DNA of 64,000 nucleotides from Prado023 sp963714995 (GTDB lineage Bacteria; Actinomycetota; Actinomycetes; S36-B12; CAIYMF01): positions 372,001 to 436,000 of the forward strand of contig CAVQQP010000019.1 of assembly GCA_963714995.1 (NCBI GenBank), written 5' to 3'. The position numbers and the translations under genes are program-made. Below the pieces are notes generated by a model that searched no databases, had not been told where the DNA came from, and was given only the letters and a program-made list of their open reading frames with translations. Positions 24,871 to 34,199 of the stretch are shown here, piece by piece. Position 1 is the first letter of the stretch, and every line of letters begins with the position of its first letter.

Positions 24871-26314
24871 GTGACCAGCACCATCCAGGACCAGCAGACG
24901 GTGGTCGATCCACGCGCGATCGGGGCGCTGCCCTCGGCGTCACGCGGAGGTGGCCGACCTATGGGCGCGGGCGACCGCGTCCGCCAGCGGGGACCTGCCC
25001 TCGATGGGCCTGCTGGCCGGGGAGCGCCCGACCGCCGACGTGGACGTCCTTGCCGGGGCATTCGCTGCGGTCGAGTACGACCTGGCCCGCCGGATGCACG
25101 CCGCCACGTCGGCAGGGTCCCTGCCCCTGGTCGGCCCCGGGGCCGTGCTGGCTGCACGCGGATGGGCCGCCCCGCACGCCCGACGGTTGGCCCGCGCCGG
25201 GGCCCTGGCCGCCGAGCATCCCGACGTGGCCGTGCCCTGGGCGGCGGGGATCATCACCTCCGACCACGTCGACGCCATCGCCCGCCACGCCCACCGGCTG
25301 CGTCCCGAGGAGCTGGCCGCGGTGATCGCCGAGCTCGCGACCCGATGGGGGCAGCTGTCCCCCGCGGGGATCACCCGGTTCCTGATCACCGCGATCCGCC
25401 TGCTGCACCCACCCGACACCGACGAACCCACCAGGGACGAAGCAGATGCCTATGCCAGCCGGGACCTGTCCTTCGCCCTGCTCGGCGACACCGTGATCCT
25501 GTCCGGGGCCCTGCCCCGGCTCGAGGGTGAGGCCGTGATCGCCGCGGTCGACGCCCTCGCCGAACGCCTCCGGTCCACCGCCGACCACGTCCCCGCCGGG
25601 GCCCGCCGCGCCGACGCCCTGGTCGAACTGGTCAATGCCGCTGCGTCGAAAGGCACCCTGCCGACCCGCGGCGGACTGCCCGTGGCGTTGACCGTCACCC
25701 TGGAGCACACCCGAACCGGGGACCCCGTCTGGACCACCAGCCGCGGACACACCCTGACCTCCTCCGAGCAGAGGTTCACCGCCTGTGACCCCACCCTCAC
25801 GCCCATCCTGATCGACAGAGGACGGCGCTCAGGGGACCCCGGAGCGTGCCCGGACACGCTGGAGGGCCTGCTCGCCGAAGCCAGCACAGCCACACCGACA
25901 CCCACCCCGAGCGCCCGGCTCGCGGCCCTCGCCGCGCTGGTGTTCGACGGACCCCGGATCCCCCTGGCCGTGGGGCGGACCGCGCGCACCGCCACCGCCG
26001 CCCAACGCAGAGCACTGGCCACCCGCGACCGCGGCTGCATCATCCCCGGCTGTCAGATCCCGGCCGAGAGCTGCCAGGCCCACCACGTGACCGACTGGGC
26101 CGCCGGCGGCGCGTCCGATATCGACAATCTCGCGCTGTTGTGCTGGGCACATCACCGCCAGGTCGACCTGAACATGTGGACCATCACCCCCACCGGGACC
26201 GGTCGACGCCCCGACCCACCCGCGCACGGAGACCCACCCGGAACCCCCTGGCCCGCCAACCACGACGCACCCTGGACGATCACCCGAACGCACCGCACCC
26301 GATGGCGACTGTGA
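24871..26314 (+). CDS. DUF222 / HNH endonuclease protein (13E12-like), one frameshift
   Basis: N-terminal DUF222 region (residues about 25-300, AERLRSTADHVPAGARRADALVELV typical of it in pieces) and a C-terminal HNH nuclease: RDRGCIIPGCQIP, AHHVTDWAAGG, DIDNLALLCWAHHRQVD, with Cys pairs for structural zinc. GTG 24871 follows GGGGAG at five bases; the frame shifts once at 24931-24941. The alternative is a start at GTG 24950 without the first 25 residues. The family occurs in many copies in actinobacteria, is often mobile-like, and some members in Mycobacterium are LexA-controlled; the SOS box here agrees. Confidence 0.85.
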
Positions 26315-26319
26315 GCGCG

Positions 26320-27018
26320 TCAGTAGTGCCCGTCCACGATCCGCAGGGCGGTCGAGCGCGCGGCACGCACCACCAGGCCGAGCGCCTCCTCGGTGGTGGT
26401 CTGCGCACGGGCAGGCACATGGAAGGAGTGATCGGCAGCCCAGACCGGGACGACCCGCGCCGTCACCTCCGCCTCGGCGAGGCCCACCGCGATCTCACCT
26501 GGGGACCCGAGACTGTCGCGCGTCCCCTGCACGACCACGGTGGGGACCTCGCGGGCTGCCTCGACCAGTTCCGGGAGGCGCGAGGGGACCGGTCCGGTCA
26601 CGGCCTGGCGCCTGGCCGGGTGAACCGGGAAGGCGAGCAGGAGCAGCGCCGCGGGGTCCACGTCGGCCACCGTGCGACACGCCACCCGGGCACCCGTGCT
26701 GCGACCCCCGACGACGAGGCGCCTGGTTCCGATCCCCCGGGAGCGCAGGTCCCGCAGGCAGGCGACCCAGGCGTGGTCCAGCGTGCTCGCCGCTCCGCCC
26801 AGGCGCCGACCCGCGACCCGCCACGGCTGCTCGACGAGGACGACCTCGATCCCCTCCTCGGGGAGGGCGTCCGCGACAGCCACCAGGTCGAGGGAGTCAA
26901 CGCCACGACCGACCCCGTGGCCGAGGACCAGCGAGGCCCGCGGGCGACCGTGCGGGACGGGATGGACGTGCGCCCGCGCCAGCCCCGAGGGGGTCTCGAT
27001 GTCCCAGACGATCGTCAC
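26320..27018 (-). CDS. Alpha/beta hydrolase, KANL3/Tex30 type
   Basis: 232 residues. Nucleophile elbow VVGGRSTGARVA with the serine near residue 106, acid in VVQGTRDSLG, and His in WAADHSFHVPARAQT. N-terminal oxyanion region LVLGHGVGRGVDS. No signal peptide. It overlaps the SRAP gene upstream by four bases (ATGA) and so shares its transcript. Substrate unknown; such proteins are usually annotated as dienelactone hydrolase-like. Confidence 0.85.
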   Translation of the reverse strand: MTIVWDIETPSGLARAHVHPVPHGRPRASLVLGHGVGRGVDSLDLVAVADALPEEGIEVVLVEQPWRVAGRRLGGAASTLDHAWVACLRDLRSRGIGTRRLVVGGRSTGARVACRTVADVDPAALLLLAFPVHPARRQAVTGPVPSRLPELVEAAREVPTVVVQGTRDSLGSPGEIAVGLAEAEVTARVVPVWAADHSFHVPARAQTTTEEALGLVVRAARSTALRIVDGHY

Positions 27019-27749
27019 GGCACAGCGTCCGGCGCCGGCTCAGCGGCGATCGGCGCCAGGAGCTCCGGGGAGTTGTTGCGCACGGAGTTGACGGCCGTGC
27101 TCACCGGGTAGGCGGTGAGCAGGTCGACTGCCAGCCTGGCATCGAACCCTGCCTCCACCGTGACGGCCGGGTCGAGCCACCTCGAGTAGCCGGACGGCTC
27201 GATCAGCACGGGCATCCGGTCGTGGATCGCTGCCAGCGGCCCGATCGAGTCAGTGGTGAGCACCGTGACCGTGACCAACCACTCATCGTCGGGAGACGGA
27301 CGCCAGAACTCGTAGAGCCCGGCCAGCGCCAGGCTGGCACCGTCGACGCGATGGATGAAGTACGGCTGCTTGCGCGGCTTCGCGGCACCGGGCACGCCAC
27401 CCGCGGGCAGGTACCACTCGAAGTAGCCGTCTGCGGGGATCAGGCAGCGGCGCTTGGCGAACGCCGACCGGAAGGCGGGCTTCTCCGCAGCGTTCTCCCA
27501 GCGCGCGTTGATCATCCGGGCGCCGATTGTGGGGTCCTTCGCCCACGAGGGGACCAACCCCCATCGGGCCACGCGGAGCTGCCGTTGGGGTTCCCCTGCC
27601 TCCTCGACCGGCCGCTCGACGACGAAGGCCACCTGGTTCGTCGGAGCCACGTTGTAGTTGGGGGCGGGAGCAGCGTCGATGACGGTCTCGACCTGGAACT
27701 CCTCGACGAGCGTGGCGGTGTCCCGAGCTGCCGCGTATCGTCCGCACAC
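27015..27749 (-). CDS. SOS response-associated peptidase (SRAP/HMCES)
   Basis: Forms a covalent DNA-protein crosslink at abasic sites in single-stranded DNA. The protein starts GTG-TGC, so Cys2 is exposed after Met removal: CGRYAAAR. Other invariant pieces are NYNVAPTNQVAFV, RWGLVPSWAKDP, INARWENAAEKPAFRSAF, RRCLIPADGYFEWY and IHDRMPV with the active-site His. 244 residues. A CAGGCT seven bases before GTG 27749 may be its -10. Next to the SOS-boxed HNH gene, but no LexA box of its own is seen. Confidence 0.95.
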   Translation of the reverse strand: MCGRYAAARDTATLVEEFQVETVIDAAPAPNYNVAPTNQVAFVVERPVEEAGEPQRQLRVARWGLVPSWAKDPTIGARMINARWENAAEKPAFRSAFAKRRCLIPADGYFEWYLPAGGVPGAAKPRKQPYFIHRVDGASLALAGLYEFWRPSPDDEWLVTVTVLTTDSIGPLAAIHDRMPVLIEPSGYSRWLDPAVTVEAGFDARLAVDLLTAYPVSTAVNSVRNNSPELLAPIAAEPAPDAVP

Positions 27750-27773
27750 ACCGTGCAGCCTGCCACAGTCGGG

Positions 27774-27779
27774 TAGGCT
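27774..27779 (+). promoter_or_regulatory. -10 element, leaderless aroA
   Basis: TAGGCT followed by exactly seven bases and GTG 27787. The GAGGAGG further on precedes an out-of-frame GTG and is inside the coding region. Confidence 0.6.
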
Positions 27780-27786
27780 GCCGCGC

Positions 27787-29082
27787 GTGCCTGCTGAGGA
27801 GGATCCGTGGCCAGCACCGTTGGCCAGCGGCCCCGTGCGCGCCACGGTGACGGTCCCCGGCAGCAAGTCGCAGACCAACAGGGCACTCGTGCTCTCGGCC
27901 CTCGCCGACGGACCGAGCACCATCACGGGCGCCCTGAAGGCCCGTGACACGAAGCTGATGATCGCCGGACTGCGGGCGATGGGTGCCGAGATCTCGTCCA
28001 AGGGTGACCAGTGGCGCGTCGAGCCGGGCCCGCTGACCGGCCCTGCCCACGTCGACTGCGGGCTCGCAGGCACCGTCATGCGGTTCCTGCCGGTGGTGGC
28101 CGGCCTGGCCAACGGCGACATCCGCTTCGACGGGGATCCCCGCGCCCGGATGCGACCCATGGCCTCGATCCTCGGCGCCCTGGAGACGCTCGGTGTCACC
28201 ATCGCCGACGACGGACGCAACAGCCTGCCCTTCACCGTGCGCGGCGCCGGTTCCGTCCCCGGCGGCCGGGTGACGATGGATGCCAGCGCGTCGAGTCAGT
28301 ACGTGAGCGCCATCCTGCTGGGGGCCGCCCGGTTCGACGAGGGCGTGGACCTGCGCCACAAGGGCCAGCCCCTGCCGTCCCTGCCGCACGTGGACATGAC
28401 GGTGCACATGCTGCGCGAGTCGGGGGCTGAGGTCACCGTCTCCTTCGAGGACCCCACCGACGCCCGCTGGGTGGTCTCGCCCGGACCCCTGCGCGCCGTC
28501 GACCGCAGCATCGAGCCGGACCTGTCCAACGCAGCCCCCTTCCTGGCTGCGGCGATGGTCACCGGCGGCACGGTGACGATCCCGGGCTGGCCCGCGGCGA
28601 CGACCCAGGCCGGCGCCTACCTGCGCGAGATCCTGACGGAGATGGGCGCCACCACCGAGCTCACCGGCTCGGGCCTCACGCTCACCGGACCCGAGCAGAT
28701 CACCGGCCTCGACATCAACCTGCGCGACGTCGGTGAGCTGACCCCCGTCGTGGCCGCCGTCGCCGCGCTGGCGAGCACCCCCAGCCGCCTGCGCGGGATC
28801 GGGCACCTGCGGGGCCACGAGACCGATCGGCTCGACGCGCTGTCCACCGAGATCAACCGGTTGGGCGGCGCGGTCCGGGCCAAGCAGAACTCGCTGCGGA
28901 TCACCCCGGCGGCCCTGCACGGCGGAACCTTCCACACCTACGACGACCATCGGATGGCCATGGCCGCCGCTGTGCTCGGCCTTCGGGTGCCGGGCGTGCG
29001 GATCGTCGACGTGGACACCACGCGCAAGACCCTGCCGGGCTTCACCACCCTGTGGCAGGACATGCTCGGCGGGGACACGTGA
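27787..29082 (+). CDS. aroA: 3-phosphoshikimate 1-carboxyvinyltransferase (EPSP synthase)
   Basis: Sixth step of the shikimate pathway. 431 residues with the two-domain inside-out barrel motifs: VTVPGSKSQTNRALVLSALA, LAGTVMRFLPVVAGL, GDPRARMRPM, DASASSQYVSAILLGAAR, EPDLSNAAPFLAAA and YDDHRMAMAAAVLGLR. GTG 27787 is chosen for the leaderless promoter. Its stop overlaps the rsgA start (GTGA). The LAGTVMR loop, where class I enzymes have GNAGTAMRPL, has Val in place of Ala. Confidence 0.95.
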   Translation: MPAEEDPWPAPLASGPVRATVTVPGSKSQTNRALVLSALADGPSTITGALKARDTKLMIAGLRAMGAEISSKGDQWRVEPGPLTGPAHVDCGLAGTVMRFLPVVAGLANGDIRFDGDPRARMRPMASILGALETLGVTIADDGRNSLPFTVRGAGSVPGGRVTMDASASSQYVSAILLGAARFDEGVDLRHKGQPLPSLPHVDMTVHMLRESGAEVTVSFEDPTDARWVVSPGPLRAVDRSIEPDLSNAAPFLAAAMVTGGTVTIPGWPAATTQAGAYLREILTEMGATTELTGSGLTLTGPEQITGLDINLRDVGELTPVVAAVAALASTPSRLRGIGHLRGHETDRLDALSTEINRLGGAVRAKQNSLRITPAALHGGTFHTYDDHRMAMAAAVLGLRVPGVRIVDVDTTRKTLPGFTTLWQDMLGGDT

Positions 29083-30155
29083 GGCACTGGGACGAGGACG
29101 ACGTCCGGATCCGACCGGGGAAGGGCAAGTCCCGGCCACGCAGCAAGGACCGTCCTGCGCACTCAGCAGGCGCGCCGGGTCGGATCGTCGCGGTGGACCG
29201 TGGCCGCTTCACCGCGATCCTCGATGACGGGGACACCCCGATCTTCGCCGTCAAGGCACGGGAGCTGGGCCGCAAGTCCGTCGTGGTCGGCGATGCCGTC
29301 TGGCTCACCGGGGACATGCGCGGCGGGCCCGACCGTCTGGCCCGGGTGGTCCGGATCGAGGAGCGCACGACCGTCCTGCGCCGGTCGGCTGACGACTCGG
29401 ATCCCGACGAGCGGGTGATCGTCGCCAACGCCGAGCAGCTGGCGATCGTCACCGCCCTGACGAACCCGGAGCCGAGCCCAGGACTCATCGACCGCTGCCT
29501 GGTGGCCGCCTACGATGCGGGCCTGGCACCCCTGCTGGTCCTGACCAAGTCCGACCTCGCCGACCCCGCGACCCTCCTGGACCTCTACGCCGCCCTGGCG
29601 GTCCCCGCCGTCGTGTGCGGGATGAACGAGGACGGGTCAACCGACGCCGCGGGCCTCGCCGAGCTCACGAGCCACCTCGTGGACCGGGTCACCTGCTTCG
29701 TCGGCCACTCCGGGGTGGGCAAGTCCACGTTGGTCAACGCCCTGGTCCCGACCGCCGAGCGGCTGACCGGGGTCGTCAACGAGGTCACAGGCCGCGGCCG
29801 GCACACGTCCAGCCAGGCCGTGGCGATCCCGCTGGCCCAAGGAGGCTGGCTCATCGACACCCCGGGGGTGCGGTCCTTCGGATTGGCCCACGTCGTGCCC
29901 GATCGGGTCCTGCACGCGTTCTCGGAGTTCGACCCCGCGCTGGAGGACTGCCCGCGCGGGTGCCCGCACACGCAGGGAGCCGTGGACTGCGCGCTCGATG
30001 CCTTCGCGGCCTCAGGCGCGGCCGGGGAGTCCGGACCCGCCAGGCTCGAGTCGCTGCGCCGACTGCTGGCGACCCGGCCCCCGGAGCCCGGCGCCCTGCG
30101 CAACCGACCCGAAGCGGACGCACCCTCAGCAGCGGGCGACCCGTCAGGACGTTGA
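29079..30155 (+). CDS. rsgA: Small ribosomal subunit biogenesis GTPase RsgA
   Basis: Circularly permuted GTPase that checks 30S maturation. Motif order is as expected: OB domain, G4 VLTKSDLAD, then G1 FVGHSGVGKSTLVNAL, G2 around GRGRHTS, G3 LIDTPGVRSFG, and the C-terminal zinc knuckle DCPRGCPHTQGAVDCAL. GTG 29079 shares four bases with the aroA stop, which fixes the start; 358 residues. aroA-rsgA pairing is common in actinobacteria. Confidence 0.95.
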   Translation: MRHWDEDDVRIRPGKGKSRPRSKDRPAHSAGAPGRIVAVDRGRFTAILDDGDTPIFAVKARELGRKSVVVGDAVWLTGDMRGGPDRLARVVRIEERTTVLRRSADDSDPDERVIVANAEQLAIVTALTNPEPSPGLIDRCLVAAYDAGLAPLLVLTKSDLADPATLLDLYAALAVPAVVCGMNEDGSTDAAGLAELTSHLVDRVTCFVGHSGVGKSTLVNALVPTAERLTGVVNEVTGRGRHTSSQAVAIPLAQGGWLIDTPGVRSFGLAHVVPDRVLHAFSEFDPALEDCPRGCPHTQGAVDCALDAFAASGAAGESGPARLESLRRLLATRPPEPGALRNRPEADAPSAAGDPSGR

Positions 30156-30171
30156 ACCGTCAGGACGTTGA
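30141..30171 (+). repeat. 15-bp tandem duplication at the rsgA stop
   Basis: CCGTCAGGACGTTGA occurs at 30141-30155, ending with the rsgA TGA, and again at 30157-30171 after one A. A recent slip-type duplication. Confidence 0.7.
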
Positions 30172-30193
30172 TCTGCGAGACCGCCGATCCCTA

Positions 30194-31186
30194 CTACTGA
30201 CCGCTCAGTCGACCGTAGTCGTCGTAACTGCCCGCCATCGGGCCCGGTGACTTCTTGTAGAGCCCGGAGACGATCTCCAACTTGGCAGCACACGTCCACG
30301 GCTGCCACCCGCGGGAGTCCCAGATCGCACGCGCCATGCGCACGTTCAGGGCGGGGTCGAGCGCCTTCTTGCGGGCGTCGGTGATGTCCGAGAAGCTCAC
30401 CCCGATGGCGCGCAGGGCCGCCTGCAGCGTCCCACCGTCGTTGATCTGGAAGACGCCGAAGTCCCGCGACCCGTTCGTGTTCGGCTTGCTGACCCGGTTG
30501 CCGTGCCCGGACTCGCAGCGTGACACCGCCATCGCGTTGCCGACCTGATCGGCCGGGAAGTTCGCCCGCACGAGGTCGAGCACCTCAGCGGTGTTGGTCG
30601 CCCCACCCCGCGGCACGGCTCCCCCGAAGTCGCCCCCCAACGGCACGGTGTAGGCGGCCTGGGCCCGGGCCGCCGAGATGGCCGTGGCGATCGCCGCGTC
30701 GATGGCCTTGGCAGCCGCAGCCTCCTCCTTGGCCAGGTCCTTGGCAGCCTTCTCGCGATCCTTCTCCGCCTGGGCCAGCTCCTCCTCCGTCAGGGAGAGC
30801 TGGTCGGCGGCCGCCTTCTCCGCCTCCTCGAGGGCGGCCAGGGTCTCGGCATACTCGCCGTTGGCTGCCTCGGCACCGGCCACGGTGGGCGCCTCGGACT
30901 CCAGCGGGTTCGCGACGGCCCCGGGGACCTGGGCCGCCAATGACTCCATGGAGCGTCCCGATGCCCGTGCCAGCCGGTCGGTGACCGCCTCGGCGTCGGC
31001 GCTGCGCTCGGAGATCGGCAGCGCTGCCTGCGCGGACAGGGGTGCGAGGGCCACCGCCGCGGGGGCCTGGGCATTGACCCACGCACCACCGGCCACGAGC
31101 GCGCCGATCAGCAGGAGGGTGCCCACGACAAAGGTGCGCCGGCCCCTGCGCAGGCGGCGCTCAACCTCGTAGTCCTCGTCCCCCAC
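30194..31186 (-). CDS. Membrane-anchored lysozyme/transglycosylase-like protein
   Basis: 330 residues. A basic N-terminus and one transmembrane helix (FVVGTLLLIGALVAGGAWV, residues about 19-37) put the rest outside. Residues about 125-175 form a coiled coil of Ala/Glu/Lys (EEAEKAAADQLSLTEEELAQ and on). The C-terminal 130 residues look like a resuscitation-factor/lytic transglycosylase fold: AVSRCESGHGN with the catalytic Glu, FGVFQINDGGT, NVRMARAIWDSRGWQPWTC. It should cut peptidoglycan. GTG 31186 has CATACT seven bases before it. Convergent with rsgA. Confidence 0.85.
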   Translation of the reverse strand: MGDEDYEVERRLRRGRRTFVVGTLLLIGALVAGGAWVNAQAPAAVALAPLSAQAALPISERSADAEAVTDRLARASGRSMESLAAQVPGAVANPLESEAPTVAGAEAANGEYAETLAALEEAEKAAADQLSLTEEELAQAEKDREKAAKDLAKEEAAAAKAIDAAIATAISAARAQAAYTVPLGGDFGGAVPRGGATNTAEVLDLVRANFPADQVGNAMAVSRCESGHGNRVSKPNTNGSRDFGVFQINDGGTLQAALRAIGVSFSDITDARKKALDPALNVRMARAIWDSRGWQPWTCAAKLEIVSGLYKKSPGPMAGSYDDYGRLSGQ

Positions 31187-31292
31187 GCACGCCAGTATGC
31201 CCCGATTTCATCGCCGAGCCTAGCCCGGAGGGCCTCCGATCGGGTGCATTCGGGCCAGACCCCCGTGCGCGCGCCGCCGCGGATGTCGCGGC

Positions 31293-32180
31293 TCAGGCCC
31301 CCTCTGCGAGCACCTGGCCCAGCGTTCGGCGGCCGATCGCCGCATTGACGGCTGAGTCGGCGCTGTGCGCGAGGAACATCAAACCCAGCAGCAGCGCCCA
31401 GCCGCGGCCCCGGGACCATGCGGCAGCGTCCGGGGACAGGTTCCCACGAAGCCGCTCACGCCCACCGCGGTCCAGCAGGAGCCAGCCCGCCGCCAGGTCG
31501 GTCGCGGGGTCGCCCGCACACAGGTCGCCGAAGTCGATCACCCCGGTGATCCGACCCCGCGCGGCCAGGACGTTCAGGCCGTGCAGGTCCCCATGGACCC
31601 ATCGGTCGGGGCCAGGGTGGGGCGCGGCGTCCACGGCCTCGGACCACGCCTCCTCCAGGCCGGTGCGCTGCGCAGGCGGTGCGCTGGCGAGGTGGGTCTC
31701 GAACGACGCGCTCCGGGCGGACAGGGGGACGCCCCGGAACGGATTGCGGGGGGCACCGACCGGGGCAGGCACGTGCAGGGCGGCGAGGAACTCGGCCAGC
31801 GTGTCGGCCGCACGAAGACCCGCCCGACCGGTGAAGGCACTCGCCGCGGGCACCCTCCCCGGCACGTACCGGCACACCGACCACGGCCACGGGTAGTCCT
31901 CGGTGGGCTGCCCAGCGCGAACCGGGGTGGGGACAGCCAGCGGGAGGACGGCCGACAGCCCCGGCAACCACCGCAGCTCGCCAGCGATGAGACGGGCTCC
32001 GAGCTCCCGGCGGGGCACCCGAACCGTCAGGTCCGGACCCAGCCGGTACACCGCGTTGTCCCAGCCGCTGCCGATCCTGCGCAGTGGGAGATCGGCGAGG
32101 TCCGGGTGCTGGCCCCGCAGGAGTCGCCGCACGAGGTGGTGGTCCACCGCGACCTCGGCCGGCGGGATCGATACGCGCAC
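31293..32180 (-). CDS. Aminoglycoside phosphotransferase-family kinase
   Basis: 295 residues with the eukaryotic-like kinase fold of the APH family: GSGWDNAVYRL nucleotide loop, catalytic WVHGDLHGLNVLAARG and metal-binding VIDFGDLCAGDPATDLA. C-terminal part hydrophobic. Substrate cannot be named; most chromosomal members do not confer resistance. Leaderless start: TAGGCT six bases before GTG 32180. Monocistronic. Confidence 0.85.
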   Translation of the reverse strand: MRVSIPPAEVAVDHHLVRRLLRGQHPDLADLPLRRIGSGWDNAVYRLGPDLTVRVPRRELGARLIAGELRWLPGLSAVLPLAVPTPVRAGQPTEDYPWPWSVCRYVPGRVPAASAFTGRAGLRAADTLAEFLAALHVPAPVGAPRNPFRGVPLSARSASFETHLASAPPAQRTGLEEAWSEAVDAAPHPGPDRWVHGDLHGLNVLAARGRITGVIDFGDLCAGDPATDLAAGWLLLDRGGRERLRGNLSPDAAAWSRGRGWALLLGLMFLAHSADSAVNAAIGRRTLGQVLAEGA

Positions 32181-32186
32181 CGGGCC

Positions 32187-32192
32187 AGCCTA
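32187..32192 (-). promoter_or_regulatory. -10 element, leaderless APH-family gene
   Basis: TAGGCT with a six-base spacer before GTG 32180 on the minus strand. Confidence 0.55.
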
Positions 32193-32310
32193 GGTCTGGG
32201 TGGCCGCGACAGGACTGCGACCTGCATGCCGCCCGGACCTCCTTCTCAGCCACCGCGCGCGTCCACTACGGTGGCCCCATCAGGAGGACGGACCGCCACA
32301 GGAGGCACCG

Positions 32311-32772
32311 ATGATCAAGAACGTGCTCAGGGCGAAGGGCTCGAAGGTCGAGACCATCTCGCCCGACGCAACCCTGACCGAGCTCGTCGACGCCCTGGCG
32401 GAGCACCGCATCGGCGCGATGATCGTCTCCGCCGACGGTGCTCACATCGACGGGATCGTGTCCGAGCGCGACATCGTCCGCGCGCTGCGCAGCGACGGCG
32501 GGCTGCCGTCGTTCCGGGAGTCCCGGCTGGTCCACCTGGACCGGGTCACGGTGGCCGAGATCATGACCCGCGAGGTCACCACGTGCACCCCGGAGACCTC
32601 GATCGACGAGGTGATGACCGTGATGACGGCCGGACGCATCCGGCACGTCCCCGTCATCTCCGATGAGGCGCTCGTCGGGATCGTGAGCATCGGCGACATC
32701 GTCGCCGCGCGGATCTCGCACCTCGAGTGGGAGCGCTCCGCACTGGTCGACTACGTCACGACGGGACGCTGA
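32311..32772 (+). CDS. CBS-pair domain protein
   Basis: 153 residues made of two CBS motifs: first around residues 10-70 (ETISPDATLTELVDALAEHR, IGAMIVSADGAHIDGIVSERD), second around 85-140 (IMTREVTTCTPETSIDEVM, GRIRHVPVISDEALVGIVS). Such pairs bind adenosyl nucleotides and report energy state. No catalytic partner domain. ATG 32311 has GGAGG five bases upstream. The P450 gene follows 67 bases later on the same strand. Confidence 0.92.
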   Translation: MIKNVLRAKGSKVETISPDATLTELVDALAEHRIGAMIVSADGAHIDGIVSERDIVRALRSDGGLPSFRESRLVHLDRVTVAEIMTREVTTCTPETSIDEVMTVMTAGRIRHVPVISDEALVGIVSIGDIVAARISHLEWERSALVDYVTTGR

Positions 32773-32839
32773 CCTGGCTGACGACCCACGTCGGCACGGT
32801 CGGACCCCGGTCACGGCTCCGGGACCGACCGGCGGGGAC

Positions 32840-34180
32840 ATGGTGCGCGCCATGCGGCGCATCGGCGATGACCCCCTGGCGTTCCTCGCCGAGCAGTGGC
32901 GACGCCACGGCGACGTCGTGCAGTTCCCGATCCCCTCACCGCCGACCTACATGGTCAGCCACCCCGACGACGTCCGCACCGTGCTCGTGGGCCGGTCGCG
33001 GGACGTCACCAAGGACACGATCCAGTACCGCGCGCTGTCGCGGGTGACGGGCCAGGGCCTGCTGACCGCCAACAACCCCGTCTGGCGCGAGCACCGCCGC
33101 ATCCTGCAGCCCGCCTTCCACGCCGACACCCTGCCGCGGGTCGCCGGGCACACCGCCCGTGCGGCGTCGGTGCTGGTGGAGCGCCTGATCGAGGTGGGCG
33201 ACGGCGGTGTCGTGGACATCGACGCCGAGGTCATGACCGTGGCACTCGAGGTGGTCGGCGACTCCCTGTTCGGCCACGAGCTCGGCCCGGTGGCCGATCG
33301 GCTGGCTGCGGCCACGCTCACGGCACTCGGTGAGGTCGTGGCCATGGCCCGGATGCCGCTGCGGGCACCGGCGTGGATCCCGACGCCGGGCAACCGCCGG
33401 ATGGCCCGCTCCCTGGCCGAGCTCGACGCCGCCGTGACAGCGATCCTCGCCCAACGCGCCGCACAGGGCCCGAGCGACCCGCCCGACATGCTCGACCTGC
33501 TCCAGGCCTCGACCCTGGACCGCCGCGAGATCCGCGACGAGATCGTGACGTTCCTCGTCGCCGGCCATGAGACCGTGGCCTCGGCCCTGACCTGGGCGCT
33601 CGTGCTGCTGGGTGCGCACCCCGAGATCGCCGACCGGGTGGCCGCTGAGGCCGACGAGGTCCTGGGCGGGCTCATCCCCCTGCCCGGGACCTCCGCTCCC
33701 GGCAGTTCCGAAGCGGTCCAGGGCATCGACATGTCCGTGCTCGCCGCGCTGCAGGTCTCCCGCGCCGTGGTCGACGAGGCGATGCGGCTGCACCCACCGG
33801 CGTGGCTGATCACCCGGAGCACCACCGCCGACATGGAGCTCGGCGGATCCCACATCCCGGGCGGGTCCCTGGTGATCCTCAGCCCGTGGATCGTGCACCG
33901 CCACCCCGCGGTGTGGGACGAGCCTGACGAGTTCCGCCCCGAGCGCTTCCTGCCCACGGGCGGCGCGATCGCCGCCCCGGCCCGGAACGCCTACATCCCG
34001 TTCGGGGCCGGCCCGAGGATGTGCATCGGGCGCGACTTCGCCTATGCCGAGGCCGTGCTCTGCCTGGCCATGGTCTGCCGCACAGCTCGGCTCGCTCCCA
34101 CGGGGCCACCGGTCCGGGCCCTGCCCCTGGTGACGATCCGGCCGGACCGGCCGGCGCTCATGCGGGTCACGCTGCGCTGA
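32840..34180 (+). CDS. Cytochrome P450
   Basis: 446 residues. I-helix VAGHETVASALTWAL with the oxygen-binding acid-alcohol pair, K-helix DEAMRLHPP (E-x-x-R), and the heme loop IPFGAGPRMCIGRDFAYAEA with Cys395 as the iron ligand. The N-terminus lacks a membrane anchor, so it is a soluble bacterial type, nearest in style to the CYP102/CYP110-like actinobacterial group. Start uncertain: the in-frame sequence before ATG 32840 (TAPGPTGGD) still looks P450-like, so an alternative upstream start is possible. No ferredoxin gene beside it. Confidence 0.92.
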   Translation: MVRAMRRIGDDPLAFLAEQWRRHGDVVQFPIPSPPTYMVSHPDDVRTVLVGRSRDVTKDTIQYRALSRVTGQGLLTANNPVWREHRRILQPAFHADTLPRVAGHTARAASVLVERLIEVGDGGVVDIDAEVMTVALEVVGDSLFGHELGPVADRLAAATLTALGEVVAMARMPLRAPAWIPTPGNRRMARSLAELDAAVTAILAQRAAQGPSDPPDMLDLLQASTLDRREIRDEIVTFLVAGHETVASALTWALVLLGAHPEIADRVAAEADEVLGGLIPLPGTSAPGSSEAVQGIDMSVLAALQVSRAVVDEAMRLHPPAWLITRSTTADMELGGSHIPGGSLVILSPWIVHRHPAVWDEPDEFRPERFLPTGGAIAAPARNAYIPFGAGPRMCIGRDFAYAEAVLCLAMVCRTARLAPTGPPVRALPLVTIRPDRPALMRVTLR

Positions 34181-34199
34181 CCCCCGAGCATGACCACCG

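Noticed and set aside
24871..26314. Homing endonuclease or intein
   Set aside because: The HNH motif is joined to DUF222 and not inserted in a host gene; no splice-junction residues are present.
27283..29139. Long minus-strand open frame opposite aroA
   Set aside because: It is the mirror of a GC-rich coding frame; the plus strand carries every EPSP synthase motif and the minus product matches no family.
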